Shown: piece after piece, positions 10,666-22,573 of the stretch
Layout: each line of letters starts with the position of its first letter
Position numbering within the stretch: the stretch's first letter is position 1
Assembly: GCA_027924645.1 (NCBI GenBank)
Contig: BSBN01000809.1
Location: 42,314,001 to 42,378,000, forward strand
From: Cunninghamia lanceolata
Taxonomy: Eukaryota; Streptophyta; Pinopsida; Cupressales; Cupressaceae
DNA length: 64,000 nucleotides
Direction of reading: 5' to 3'
The notes under the pieces: generated by a model
What the model was told of the DNA's origin: nothing
What the model saw: only the letters and a program-made list of their open reading frames with translations
The model's database searches: none
Translations under genes and position numbers: made by a program

Positions 10666-12313
10666 TGTAATATCCCGATATTGAGGCTTTGTTTAAATTA
10701 AAGATTTAAACATCGTGATAGAAGACGATGAAGTTGCTCGAATGATAGAGATAATTATGTTATTATATTTTAATTTAATTAGAATATAATACATTTATTT
10801 TTATTAACTAAATATATTATTATATTTAGTAAATAACAAATACAACGATAATTATAAAGATTAACAATTTATATATTATTATATTATATAAATGGTAAAT
10901 ATAAATATTAATACAAAATATTATAAATTGAATATACTTAAATTAAATATTATATATTCAATTATACTTTATATATTATATATCAAATATATTATACTTA
11001 AATACTATAAATTAAATATATATTTAAATTAATATTAGATGTCAAGGCCGATCCTTTTGGGATGGCCGACCTCAAGGAAGCGCCCCACATAAAACAAATA
11101 GCTGACATAAATAATACGATTATAAAAGGTTACGATTGTATTTTAAAAAGGCAGCATATAGATATAAGGGGATCAAAAACATATCGATTTACTTTAATTA
11201 CAATAGGCAACGATTAATACCCCAGGCAGCAATCAAATGTATTATCTTTGTTAACAATTACTAAAAGGGTATGATCTCCCTAAGGGTGCTATTTCCTTAT
11301 GAAGAAACACATCTATTCACAATAGAAGCATCCATTGAATGATATAAAAGGTGAAAGATCATGAATTTAGAAGGGGGATATTAGTCTAAAAAAGGCAGCC
11401 TGGAATAGGATATGAGAGGCAGCGTTGGATCTAAAGGAAACCTTCTAGTAAAAAAAAGAAGAGATATAAAACATATATATTTTCAGAATTAAAGAAGTTC
11501 ACTTGACAGCAGATTTAAATATAAGGAACAAGGTAAGTTCTGAGGTTTATAGCAGAAAAGAAGAATATTCCACAGTTAGATTACTAGGAACAGATTTTAA
11601 GGAAAGGATACAGCAGCACAGTGAAAGGAATTATAAGGAGTTCTAAAGGGCAAGAGCTACCAAGTATGATGCATCTAATCTTGTGACTATTAAGATAAAT
11701 ATTAAATACATAGAATTGAAAGATTATGATTATATATATATGCACTATGTACTTGCTATAAAATATATATAGGAAAACATCAATAGATTATACCCACAAC
11801 ACATTAAGTAATGGTATGTTCGAACTCATCACCTATTTGCTTCTATTGTCTTCAACCTGTGAGTGAGTGGCGTGGGTTTGTTAGGGAGAGGCAAAGTAAT
11901 TCCAGCCATTGAGTTGGTTTAGCACGCCCTAGACAAGTAATTCCAGCGATTGAGTTGGTTAGGGAGAGGCGGAGTAATTCCAGCGATCGAGTTGGTTTAG
12001 CGCGCCCTGAACAAGTAATTCCCCATCCATGGTTGAGGAATAGGAAGGAAGTAAGGATTAAGACTTAAAAATAGTTGATATTGAATTGTGTTATGAATTG
12101 AACTAAATGTGGATTATGCTATGATGATTTGATCCCATCGTTTATGTTATGTAGTATTGTCCACTATTATAGATGAGTTTAATATGAAAGAATGATGGTA
12201 TGAACTGAATGTTATCTTAGTTTATTGTTCTTTAATATGTCTAATGTCCCTTTGTAGTGATATTATTGTGTGCAATTTAAGAAATCAGGAATATCCTATA
12301 AGGGGACATTACG
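10666..12313 (+). mobile_element. Solo LTR-B, copy 2
   Basis: It starts TGTAATATCCC and ends GGGGACATTACG (last base pair decayed from CA), with TACCC at both flanks (10661-10665 and 12314-12318). It is near identical to 5570-7363. It is about 146 bp shorter, with a different arrangement of the right-end minisatellite (11860-12030). It is a product of the later tandem duplication, not an independent insertion. Confidence 0.9.
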
Positions 12314-12318
12314 TACCC

Positions 12319-13268
12319 GTAGAGAGCCATAAAAGGTGAAATCTAAATGGACATGTGGTAAGTAGTGTTATAACAGTACTCCCCAAGATGCAACCACTTA
12401 ACCCATGCCCCCTGCTACCCTACAATGTAATTGTAGAGGTATCCCTCCACCCACTTGTTGACGATTTTTGTCTGCCCATCTATCTATGGGTGATAGCTAG
12501 TGTTGGTAGTCAGTTCAGTCCCACTCAATCTGAAGAGCTCCTGCCAGAAGTGACTCATGAACTTACTGTATTTGTCACTGACTATGCTTTTTAGCAGCCC
12601 ATGTAACCTAAATACCTCTCTGAAAAACAGATCTGCAATCTGTGTTGCTGAAAATATGGCTGAAATCACAAAGAAATGGGCAAATTTTGTCAACCTATCA
12701 ACCACAACATAGATACAGTCCCTGGCTTGGGCCTTGGCCAAGCCTGTGATGAAGTCCATAGAAATACATTCCCATTTCTGATTAGGAATGGGTAGGGTCT
12801 GTAATAAACCAGCTGGAAAGGAATGCTCCTGTTTATTCTACTGGCAAGTGAGGCACTCTCTAACATATTGCAATACTTCTATTTTGAGCGCTTTCCATGC
12901 AAACTATTCCCGGATTTGTCTATATGTCTTGAAGTATGTCAAGTGACCAGCTGTAGGAACATCATGAAAGGCTCTCATAACTTTCTTCTTCATCCCCAAT
13001 CCTGGTACCAATAAGATCCTTCCCTTGTAAATGATTAAATCATTTACAACTGTAAACCTACTATCTTGAATAGTACCATCAACTATCCTTGTGGCCCACT
13101 TGTCCTTAGCATATTCGGCTAATATCCACTCTCTCCAATCAGCTGTAATCTCACCTAAAGAGCACAAGTGAGGTCTCCTCGAGAGTGCATCATCTACTAC
13201 ATTCTTCTTCCTTTTGACATAGACTATGTCAGTCGTAGGCTTGCAACTTGGTATCCCACTTCTACTGT
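12319..13268 (-). pseudogene. Integrase core and RNase H end, pol copy 2
   Basis: This is the counterpart of 7364-8318 with the same motifs (MDFITGLAKAQARDC, VVVDRLTKFAHFF, FREVFRLHGLLK, CSLGEITADWREW). It differs by scattered substitutions; for instance the second core motif reads VSDKYSKF, keeping the Asp context better than copy 1. The frame is broken at the same places as copy 1, so those lesions predate the duplication. Confidence 0.85.
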
Positions 13269-13273
13269 CGGTC

Positions 13274-14821
13274 TGTAAGGTCCCCTTTTGGGATTACCCT
13301 AAATCTTGCCCTAGAATCACAAGTTAGGGTTACAAATTAACAATGAAATGCTGTAAGCAAGATAAATCCTGGTTTATGTAATGTCCCTAATAAGAATTAT
13401 AATAATTTTATCCTAAACTATCAACATCCCAAACAAACATTGGATTTAGAGGATATCTTGGCCTAATTTAATCCCTGCAAACAAGTTAGAGATGAATTAC
13501 AATAATAACTTATCAAATAGAGTATCATGATTAAACATCAGTAAGTCTATAGAGAATTAATTAACTCAATTATTAAACCTTATCTTGGGATGCTCAACCA
13601 TAGGAGAACATGGAAGAGAGTGACTCGATGGGGTGTCTTAGCCTCTCTAGGCCCAAAGGCAATACCCTTTGTATCAAAGGTAGTACCCCTTTGGCCTCAT
13701 GTGGCCCATGTCATTCATATGAGGTGATCTACCTAGTGAGGATTCTAATTTATACGTTATCCCCTCATCTTGCCATCTTTCCCCATGATTGGTCTCCTTA
13801 TATCGCTATACCATAATAGGGGAGTGAGGTTTCAAAAGGGTGTCCTGGTAGCCCAACTCTCCTTGACCCAAAGGCAGTATACCCTTTGGACTAAAAGGCA
13901 GTACCTCTTTGGTCCATGTGGGCTCATCCTGTCCCCTCCTGGGTGGCGTACCTAGAAGAGGGCCCCGTCACTGTAGCCTTTTTGCAATTTTCCCTCCTCC
14001 CATCATGGTAAAGATATGTGCATAATAAACTGATCAGTTTCATATTTGCAAATAATCATATCAGCAATACATAATTTATGAATATGCTACCATATGATAA
14101 TAACAAGCATAACCTTTAACCATATTTAAATTATACATTGTACTCCTATATGAGTATCAGGATATTATTGGACCATTCCTCAATTTAATGCCTTTTCTAT
14201 ACATCTTGATTGGCAGATCTGTATTATGTTTTCTCCTCTTGATTTGTTGTTTATACTTCATCATATATAATGAGAAATATGTATTTAATTTCACAATATA
14301 TAAATATATTCTAAACTCATAAGAATATATATTATTCCTTGCCTCTCTCTCAAACATACCTTTTTCTCTTTATAGGCTTCCTAATTGTCTTAAGGGATAC
14401 ACCCCTTCCAATGGTCGCAGCCTGTATGGGGATCACTGTCTTTTGAATCAGTTTGCAAAGATTATAATTAATAGTGATCGCCTTAACTAAGGCGCTCCCT
14501 TTGTACGAAGGTTGGCCATCCATCAACTAACTTATGGTAATCGTTGTTATGTAAATCGCAGCATACAAATCGCTGCCTATATTGTATGGAGCGCATGACT
14601 TAAGTCATACTTAAGTCTTATGAAATCGGCCTTGTAATTATGTTCATCTTATAATATTTAATTTATATTATTTAATGTAATATATTCAATTTATAGTATT
14701 TAATTTAAGTATATTCAATTTATGCTTTATAGTAATAGATTCTAATGTCATTCATATCTTTAATTTGAATGAATAATACATAATCAATTCAATTATAAAT
14801 TATTAATATAACGGCATGACA
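13274..14821 (+). mobile_element. LTR-C, copy 2
   Basis: It begins TGTAAGGTCCCC after CGGTC (13269-13273) and ends GGCATGACA before CTGTT (14822-14826). It is near identical to 8324-9879 and includes the internal TGTAATGTCCC start near 13377. The TG terminus is intact here, while copy 1 has TGG, which helps place the true left boundary. Confidence 0.75.
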
Positions 14822-14826
14822 CTGTT

Positions 14827-15545
14827 ATTGAGGTCTCGTTGACTGAGGAAATGTTTAAGGCTGTTGTGATCTGTTTTCACCACAAATTTGCTGCCCACTA
14901 GGTATTGCCAAAATTTAGCCAAAGCATGCATTATAGGGGCTCTCTCTCCAAAATACATAGTACCTCCTCAATGTTTTGGAGGTGCTCCTCCTAAGTCCTG
15001 CTGAAGATCAAGATGTCATCAAAAAATATGAGGACAAACTTCCTCAACTGCTCCTTGAAGACCTTGTTCATACAGGACTGAAAAGTAGCTGGAGCATTGG
15101 TTAGACCGAAAGGCATAACCAAAAACTCGAAATGCCCATAATGACATCGAAAAGTTGTCTTCTCCACATCCTCCTCTCTAACCTGAATCTGATGGTAGCC
15201 AGATCTCAAGTCGATCTTGGAGAAGTAACATGCCCCATGCAGCTCATCTATCTATGGAATGGGGTACTTGTTCTTTATTGTTTTCTTGTTGAGAGCCGTG
15301 TAGTCTATACACATCCTCAACGTGCCATCTTTTTTTTTTACGAAAACAACTGCAGAGGAAAAAGGGCTCTTGCTAGGTCTAATGTGCCCCATCTCGAGAA
15401 GCTCCTTGATTGTCTTCGCTATCTCATCCTTTAATCTTTTTGGATGTTGGTAGGGAGTAATGATAACTGGCTTAGCTCTCTCCTCCAGCTCAATCACATG
15501 CTCTATGCCTCTATCAGGAGGCCTCCCTAGTGGTATGCTGCTGAA
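14827..15545 (-). pseudogene. RT/RNase H fragment, pol copy 3 (original position)
   Basis: It has the same RT motifs and internal RT-RNaseH deletion as copies 1 and 2. Here, however, the RT start ([18 protein letters not shown]) is contiguous with the protease-RT linker to its right, so this is the copy in the ancestral position. A stop interrupts the frame between KNKYPIP and the following ridge (near 15250), and the connection to RNase H is frameshifted near 14990. Confidence 0.85.
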
Positions 15546-16057
15546 TACCTTGGTGTGCTTGGTTTTCAGCTTCTAAATATCAGGATGATAACTCTGTTTC
15601 GGCTGCATTGTAGCTGTAGGCATAACAACACACTTAGCTGCCCACTCCACCTGAACATGTCTGAGCAACCTCTCCATCCTCCTTCGAGGTACTACTCTAA
15701 ATCCACCATCATACATCCCCTTGAGCACATGTTTTTCCCATCTACCTCGAATTTCATCTCCATGGTTTGCAAATTGAGGTAGAATGCTCCAATTGCATGA
15801 AGCCACTTCATGCCAAGAACTACGTCCATGTCTCCCATGCTGACCACATAATATTCTGCCTGGAACTCATAGTCACTTAACTTAATAGTTAAGTTTGGGA
15901 TTCGCCTTTTGCAAGTGATGACAAAACCATCTGCTACCCTGACTTTGAATCCCTTGAACTCCTCAGTCTTGTGTCCCCTTCTTGCCACAAGACCCTCATC
16001 GATGAAGTTGTGAGTGGACCCTGTGTCAAGTAGTGTGGTCACCCTTTGTCCTTCCAA
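15546..16057 (-). pseudogene. Retropepsin-like protease and protease-RT linker (Gypsy-1)
   Basis: The minus-strand frame contains the aspartic protease active site TLLDTGSTHNFID near its start. The flap-side and second-half segments follow (VRVADGFVITCKRRIPNL, EYYVVSMGDMDVVLGMKWLH), then the usual Gypsy linker (FYLNLQTMEMKFEVDGK). The linker toward RT continues in another frame (ERLLRHVQVEWAAKCVVMP), so at least one frameshift lies near 15700. In active elements this enzyme cleaves the Gag-Pol polyprotein. Confidence 0.85.
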
Positions 16058-16063
16058 GACTCC

Positions 16064-17317
16064 TCAAATCCTGAAAGAACCCTCTTTCTGAATAGCAGAA
16101 AGGTGCGTTGTAGGTATGTCATCATCCTGCTCACCCTGTGACTCTTCTGCTACACTATCCGCCTCACCATCCTCCGAGTCAGTGTGCTGGTCTAATTTTT
16201 CTGATGTGGTTTCCTCGGCTGAATAGTACTCAATCTGTTTCACTTCCCCCTTTATAGGGCACTTATGGTTGGGGTCCCATGGACTCTTGCATTTGAAACA
16301 TAATTTCTTCCTCCTATACTCATTCAATGCATCATCATCAAGTCTAGGAGCTGGTTTCTTCTGCTGATTTCTATCTTAATGATGGTAATTTTTATCTTTC
16401 CTAGGAGGAAAGGGTTTGGAGACAAATTTGTTTTTGGGACAATGAACTCCATACTTCGTGCTTTCTTGATTGTCTCCTGTAATGTAGGTGGATCAAAGGC
16501 CTTAACCACCCCTCGAAGTGGTTCCATTAGTCCTTCACTGAATAGGACTACTAATCTCCTCTCTGAAATACTCAAAACCATGACTGAGAGTCTCTAAAAC
16601 TTTGTGATGTAGGAATCCAGTGATCCATATTGTTTCAATTGTGCGAGCTCTCTGAATTGTAGCTCGGGGTCTTTGTTATCAAATCTCTCTATCAACCTGT
16701 TGGTAAACTTGTCATATGTGGTGATCAAATTGTGGCCCAAAGTGACCAACCCATGGTACCACCACTCATGTGATAACCCATCTAGATGTATAGTAGCGAA
16801 GTTCAGTGCTTCATCCTCCAGCATAAGTTTGAGTTTCAAATAGTTATCCAATTTTTGCACCCATGCTCTAGCTATCATTTTGCCACTACTATCGAAATGC
16901 TCCAAAGAGACTTTACTCAAAGCATGCTGATAATCCCTGTTAGCCCGTTGAGCTATGTGATCTTCTCTACCACCCATATCTGCTCTCTACCTCCTTTGGT
17001 TCATGAACTGCTCAAAGGTCAACATCTCCCTAATCTCCACTGGAAGAGTCATATACTCTACATGCTACAATCTAACGTCCTCTGCCATAGGAATTGGTGC
17101 CTCATGCTCATGTATCACTGGTGCCTCCTCGCTGCGTGGAAAGGTAGGCTGTAGTGGCCTAGGAACCGATCCTAGGGTTGTCCTAGTGCTGCAACCACTA
17201 CCCTGACCATCATGCCGGTGATTGTTAGCATTGGAACTGCTTGTCTCACCCTTTTCATGTGCTGCATGTGGTTGTATTGTTCGGTTACCCTGATTCATTT
17301 TTGCTAATAACTGTGAC
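16064..17317 (-). pseudogene. gag, main body with zinc knuckle (Gypsy-1)
   Basis: Four consecutive minus-strand frames carry gag, in sense order: an N-terminal spacer (LLAKMNQGN), a conserved capsid region (RAWVQKLDNYLKL, ATIHLDGLSHEWWYHGLV, DKFTNRLIERFDNKDP, RELAQLKQYGSLDSYI), a helical segment (LFSEGLMEPLRGVVKAFDPP), and a C-terminal zinc knuckle LCFKCKSPWDPNHKCP followed by an acidic tail. Frame changes occur near 16590, 16325 and 16990. Capsid and nucleocapsid functions are established for this family. The N-terminus continues at 18719 beyond a solo LTR. Confidence 0.88.
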
Positions 17318-17322
17318 ATCAT

Positions 17323-18718
17323 TGTAATGTCCCCCATTTAGCCCATTGGATCAGTGGACAGGGATTAGCCTATGATCAAACTCACATAGGCTAATGGAAG
17401 CAATTAGGGGGTCAGTTTGGGTAACTTACTATTGATAGTAAGTCAGAGATGAGCACTGGCTATTTTTGGCAGGACAGTTGTAGAAGACCTTGGCACGAGG
17501 ATTTATGTTATTTGGAGGGCCCAAGATATTATAAGTCAATATATAAGTTAAATTAAATATTTAACTTATACTATTTGAAAGGTTAAGTCACTTTAAGTTA
17601 TAAAGTAATAACACTTTATAAAATGAAGTTATAACTTAAAGTTGAGTCTCTAGGGAATGGGCGCCCCATATGGAGTAATAAGGGTTTAAGTGATAATTTA
17701 AAAACAATAAAATAATCCCTCATCTTGGGCATTGGGAAATGAGGGAAACAAAAAGGCAAAAAGAGAGCTTATTTGGGATATGCGAATTTTATGAAAATTG
17801 CTCTCTTGTGAGTTTCTTGTGGTTTGGGCTTTGGAGCTTGGCTCTAGGGTTTGTTCTTGGCTATGTTGAGACGAAAACCTCTTCATAGTCCTCTTCTTCG
17901 TATGTGAAAGACCACATCAAGAAGAGATTCTTGGAGGCTTCATCTAGAGGTTTCAGTCATGCTACAGATTGATCCATTTTGGTGAAGGTCTGGACATGAA
18001 ATCGAGAATTTTTTGAAGTATGGGGACATCAATGAAAGACTGATTTCTAAGGGCAGATTACATAGCTATTTCGAAGGTTTTGTGGTTGTGCATAATTCCT
18101 TGGCTGGGTCGTACAGTGCAGACCAGTCATACTACCTTTTGGAGGAGAAACAACATTTGTTTGGGTTGCTTTTCACTTCTATTCTCATCGCCTATCTGCT
18201 GCAAAAATCCCAGGAGCAGAAACAGAGATTTAAGAGCAGATTTGAGTGAGTTCTTTGCTGATACAGTGTACCAGCTAGGCCGTACAGCAGCACCTTGGAC
18301 GTGGGGTTTATTGAGCTGGGGTTTTCTCTTCATTGGAGCTATTTAACTTCCTCAATCTTGGTGTTTTGGGCCATTGATATTGCTGCAGCATTTACATTTG
18401 TACTTCCTTGCATTGTATGAAGATTTTGGCACCATTGGCATGCCTGTATTGCTGGTCCAGCAATGACCCCAACATGAAGTTGTAAATCTTGACATGGGTA
18501 TGTAATAGAACTTTATATTTTGGCTCACTTCTATCTGGGTCTTCAATATTTTATTGTTATCTCTTTTAGTTTTTCTGAGTTTTTTGTTTATGCTTCATTT
18601 CCTATATGTTTCATGTCAAAACACACACGCAAGCAAAACCCATGAAACCCTAAACAATCAAACAACAAAACACGAAAAATATACAGAGCGAAACACATAT
18701 ATAGCGGTGTATGTTACA
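17323..18718 (+). mobile_element. Solo LTR splitting gag, 5-bp TSD ATCAT
   Basis: It begins TGTAATGTCCCCC and ends GTATGTTACA. ATCAT flanks both sides (17318-17322 and 18719-18723). Excision restores the gag codons DIMQDMMSQLLA without loss. Within it, 17340-17480 holds 'ggattagcctatgatcaa' and 'taagtcagag' blocks that recur in the other LTRs of this family (25044-26461, minus orientation). Its 1396 bp has no coding capacity. Confidence 0.92.
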
Positions 18719-18970
18719 ATCATATCTTGCATAATATCAAATTTCCATTCTGTTTTAGAGTTGGGACTGTTCGGTTGTTCTGGCCTTTTGTTTGTCTGCC
18801 ATGTGACCTGTAATACTGTCACTATCAATCGATGAATTCCTGTGCATACCCAAGATACCTGATATGGTTTCTCCCTCTGGAATCTATGGCGGTTGCCACT
18901 GATGGGTATCTGTGGTGTAAACCTGTTTCCAATCACTCATGAACAATGTTCAACATAGACTGGCAAGATA
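18719..18970 (-). pseudogene. gag N-terminus and leader (Gypsy-1)
   Basis: The minus strand encodes PNSKTEWKFDIMQDM just before the solo LTR, matching the corresponding gag start at 57886-58050 (PNSKREGKFDIMIDIM). Upstream sequence toward the PBS carries stops and is probably the untranslated leader ('ggtatcttgggtatgc...'). Confidence 0.7.
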
Positions 18971-18973
18971 CAC

Positions 18974-18987
18974 CAGCTCTGATACCA
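18974..18987 (-). other. Primer binding site, initiator tRNA-Met type (Gypsy-1)
   Basis: The minus strand reads TGGTATCAGAGCTG, matching the widely used TGGTATCAGAGC site complementary to the 3' end of initiator methionine tRNA. It lies one base from the end of the 5' LTR (18989), exactly where a PBS belongs. It fixes the orientation of Gypsy-1. Confidence 0.85.
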
Positions 18988-18988
18988 C

Positions 18989-20066
18989 TATAATATCCCA
19001 CCCCCTTATGGTTTTCTGTGGTTTAGTTGAACTTGTTGCATTTTGGTGTATTTTGCATTTGACATAACACATGCATGTATATATATTTTTGAAAATCACA
19101 AGAAATAGAAATACCCAGTTGCTTCTATTCAATGGAAATACATTATACTTTAATAATAAACCATACCCATGATAGAAATACGCAAGGAATGTCAAAGATT
19201 CAACATACCCATTAACTGTTATAGAAAATACAGTCTGTATCAGCAACTCATAAATTGTAAACACCTTCCAATCTCTTCAAACTCATGTAAATTACAATAA
19301 ACAACAAAGTACAGCAATGTTTAGGAGCTGGACACCACTTATGAAGGCTGAAGAAGGCTCAAAACCCCCGTATGATAGACTCTATGCTAGCCCACGTCCC
19401 TCTTCAACCTGGTACGGCCCTATCAGCAATATAGAAATGTCTTAAAATCACTTCAAACACAAAATGTCTGCTCCACAAAGGTCTAAAACTGCTGCACAAC
19501 TCCCACACCTCAAATAGGATGAAGGAACAATGCAAAATGCCTCACAAACAACACCCAACTCACTGTGGAAGGTACGGCATGTAGCTAAGGCTGTACAGCT
19601 GGTCTAGAGGCCCAAAACCACCTCAAAACAAACACAAAATCCAGTCGATGATCTGCAATATGTTTTCCAATGTCCACGCATAATTATCATATCAAAACCC
19701 TTGATATGTATCGAATAAAACCTCTCTGCGACAAGCTGATTATATGCAAATGAAGCTTCGTGTGATCTCTGGAATAAAACCACTCAAACAACACCCTAGA
19801 AGTGTTTCTCAACCCTGTAGGTGCTCCAAATGATGAAGGTTTTCATCTTCAAAGTCTGCTGGTTTGAAACCCTTGGCTCAACCAAGAACAAAGCTCAAAC
19901 AGAGAAAATATACAATAGTGAATGAGGAGAAAGACTTTAATTTTCACTTTTATTCCTCTCTCCTTTTCCACCGCCACTTTTTGGGATTTTAATATTTTAA
20001 TAACATTTCTTTTTTTGCTTGGGTGCCCAACTCACAAAGTGGTGACTTTATTCACTTTAATTTTCA
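18989..20066 (-). mobile_element. Partial 5' LTR of Gypsy-1
   Basis: Plus-strand sequence from TATAATATCCC (decayed TGTAATATCCC) is collinear with 2517 to about 3585. Similarity stops near 20066 at 'ttaattttcattgatt', so about 420 bp including the distal terminus is missing. The two LTRs differ by numerous substitutions and small indels, showing that the element is not young. Confidence 0.8.
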
Positions 20067-21216
20067 TTGATTGTTGTATTTTGAAGTTTGAGACTTTGGG
20101 TTTAACAATTAACTTTAACTTTAATTTTAGAATTTGAACAACAAAATGCTTTAATATTGCTGTTATGAATCTTCAATCTCATGGTTATCATTGCTGTTAT
20201 ACTAGTGTTTAATCATTAATGCTCATTGTTTATTCATATTGTTTAAACTTTATAGTTTATAGTTATACTGCTGTTATACTACTGTTATATTGCTGTTATA
20301 CTACTTTATTGAAGTTTATATTGCTGTCATGATTTATTCACATATTGATATTGTTGTTCAATGTTAACTTGTTATCAGTTATTGGCATATATCATATCTC
20401 TATTTTATATTGATATTTTGAAAAATTCATATATATATTTTGAAAAATTCATATATCGCTGTCCCCCCTTTGTTCCCAAAAATTGGCCCTCGGACTACCG
20501 TCCCCAAAACGCGTCCCCTGTCGTCCCCCCGTCCCCATCCCCAAAATGCCGTGGAACATAGATTATATCACTATGCACAGAAGGTATTATTGGCCATGTA
20601 GAAGTATTTAGTAGTATATCCCCAGGTTCAGTCTATTTTTTAATAGACTATATTTTGTAAGTGTTTAAATAAAATTATGCTTTATGGGGTTTTTTTACCT
20701 GAAAGGGTTTTCCCCAATATCTTGTGTAATGTGTTAAATCTATGCTTATATAATGCCCATTCTATTTATTTTACATTTTGTTTATAATGATTAGTATCCT
20801 AAGATCCTGATTTCTAACATCAACAGATATATAAGAACCCTAAACATTTCAAAATATGCTTTTAAGACAAAGGCAATGTGTCAAAGGGAAGGATAAAATA
20901 TGTAGAGGGGGACTTGAATAGTAGTTGAACTACTTCACACAACACCAACTATTAGAAATTTAATGATATGCACCTTAACATCTAAACAAAACCTGGCTCC
21001 GAAAATCCAATTTAATTAATAATAAAATAGATTTGTTCAACTACAATAACAAATAATGCAACGCCATGGGGCCTATACCATGCAATGTTTAAATAAATCA
21101 TGAAAAAATGTGACATTCTCAAATACTTGTGCCACTTTATAAAATCAGGAATGATTAAAACTGCATGTGAATATAAATTTGGCCTACTCAAGTGGCAAAA
21201 GTATATTTCCAAGTAC
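20067..21216. other. Intron/unassigned sequence with C-rich GTCCCC tract
   Basis: No gene is visible here. 20150-20310 has short degenerate repeats of 'ttgctgttatactact'. 20460-20550 has a striking strand-asymmetric run of GTCCCC-type words ('ccgtccccaaaacgcgtcc', 'cccccgtccccatcccc'), which resembles the end of an uncharacterised transposable element, but no partner terminus was found. The remainder is AT-rich and presumably an intron of the aminopeptidase gene. Confidence 0.4.
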
Positions 21217-22045
21217 CTTACGAAATCCTGATTTCCCTAGCAAGGTGTTGTACATTCTAACAATTTCTGCACCCTATAGAGTGCAAAGGACAAGCATTAT
21301 AAGTGCATGCTAGTCTAGAGCCAATAACATCCAGACTGTAAAGGGTATGAAAATACAGAATGTATGAATTACAAAAAAAAAACAAGTCGAAGATATTGCT
21401 TACCTTGTCATAGACCTAACCTCAATGTAATATTAACGCAAGTGGAGATGCACAACAATAACATTACACTGTAGGTGAGAATCTATAAGAGCGTTGCAAT
21501 AAAATAGTAATCAAGAAAACAAATTACAAAACAACAATTAAAAAAATCTCAGACTTTCATACTTTCCTCATTTTATCCCAAAGATAAGTAAAATAAATCT
21601 CACCGTTGCTGTAACAATTGAAGAATATTATTAACCATGCATGCAACAACAAAAAAAGTTACACCATTAGACTTCTCCTAAAACCTCATAAGATCTCAAG
21701 TTCACAAAACTTGTAGCTATAGTGGTAATTTCCATGCATCAAACATAAATGTATTGCATTTTTACAAGTCATCATTCAATGCTACTCTAAGATAACTCAA
21801 AAGAAACAAAATTATATTGTGCACCATCTATATATAGACCATTATTCTGTACAAAAGATTAATTGAGGAGTACATGCTTACCAGTATAAAAGTTGTCCAT
21901 CTGTCAGAAAATGCAAACCAGCAAGAGATTAGAGCAAAACCAAGAGAAACCAACTAGACCAAGATCAAAACTAAACCAATACTTCTATCTAGCGTACCTT
22001 AATATATGAATGTGGCCGTACAGAATGAGCCATTGGGCCAGCATC
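21217..22045 (-). CDS. PepN-type M1 aminopeptidase, four downstream exons
   Basis: Four short exons on the minus strand, each with AG/GT borders, continue the gene from 45434. Exon 21998-22045 encodes DAGPMAHSVRPHSYIK; exon 21882-21900 (19 nt) encodes MDNFYT plus one base; exon 21404-21420 (17 nt) encodes the VYDK region; exon 21217-21273 encodes GAEIVRMYNTLLGKSGFRK. These match the family region with the catalytic Tyr (VYEKGAE in bacterial PepN). The lengths keep frame (19+17=36), but the 17-nt exon then reads ACT GGT TAG GTC TAT, an in-frame stop just before VYDK. Either the locus is a pseudogene or the splice choice differs. Later exons (GMDLYF onward) are not visible to the left. Confidence 0.85.
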
Positions 22046-22409
22046 CTGTTTAAATATCACACAAAACGTTAATATAATATAATTCAACTTGTGTATGATT
22101 AAGTAAAACCCAGAAGATAGACCTAAGAAAGTGTTGGTTTACTTTGCATATAAATGTTGTAAACTTCCACATTAATACAGCAGTACCTTAGAGGAAAAAT
22201 CTGTTATTTGCTCAGCTGATTTCAGTTGTACAAGTTCCATATACACAAAGCTACATTGTGAAAAGAATTATGTGCATAGTTTGTTTCTTACAGGTTAAAA
22301 ACAGTATGACACAACAATTTCATATTTTTTGAGAAAACAAGACTACCAAATTTCACATACATTATCTTAGTAAATATTATCCTAAGTTGCCAGTCCTGGT
22401 ACAGGTTCG

Positions 22410-22419
<10 letters not shown>

Positions 22420-22444
<25 letters not shown>

Positions 22445-22445
22445 G
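22420..22445. repeat. (TA)n microsatellite
   Basis: A short TA dinucleotide run, preceded by GTGTGTGT, lies within the intron. Comparable short tracts occur at about 41530-41550 (TA) and 62967-62982 (TG). Confidence 0.9.
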
Positions 22446-22573
22446 TAATAAAAAACAGTAATACGCATAGTTGCCAATAAACAAAATATTTAAATACCTC
22501 ATAATTTGTAATAAAGAAAATACTCATAGATTCATAATTCAATGATTTGTCAAATGTCAATGCAAAATGAAAA

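Larger units (their letters stand above)
5511..15510. repeat. Tandem duplication of a ~5-kb pol unit (two full copies, plus a deleted third at 4593-5512)
   Basis: The unit (integrase, solo LTR-B, integrase core, RNase H, LTR-C, RNase H, RT) occurs at about 5513-10580 and 10585-15510. Corresponding positions are offset by about 5.07 kb then 4.94 kb: for example, the sequence 'catacttaagtcttatgaaa' recurs near 4591, 9667 and 14609. Differences between copies are mostly point changes plus small indels, including a 23-bp local duplication of 'cgcactctactatccccgaa' near 10590-10640 and a changed minisatellite in LTR-B. Because both copies carry LTR-B and LTR-C at identical sites, the solo LTRs predate the duplication. 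Confidence 0.85.
2517..20066 (-). mobile_element. Gypsy-1: minus-strand Ty3/Gypsy (chromovirus-like) element with triplicated pol
   Basis: Read right to left the order is partial 5' LTR (18989-20066), initiator-Met-tRNA PBS (18974-18987), gag, protease, RT, RNase H, integrase with a chromodomain-like tail, PPT and 3' LTR (2517-4005). This is the Ty3/Gypsy order, and the integrase tail has the EYLVKWKNL signature seen in chromoviruses. Pol is rearranged: an RT-RNaseH-integrase unit of about 5 kb is repeated in tandem, and older solo LTRs lie inside it. Every gene is broken by stops, frameshifts, deletions or insertions, so the element is dead. The 5' LTR stops matching the 3' LTR near 20066, so no target-site duplication can be tested. 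Confidence 0.85.
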
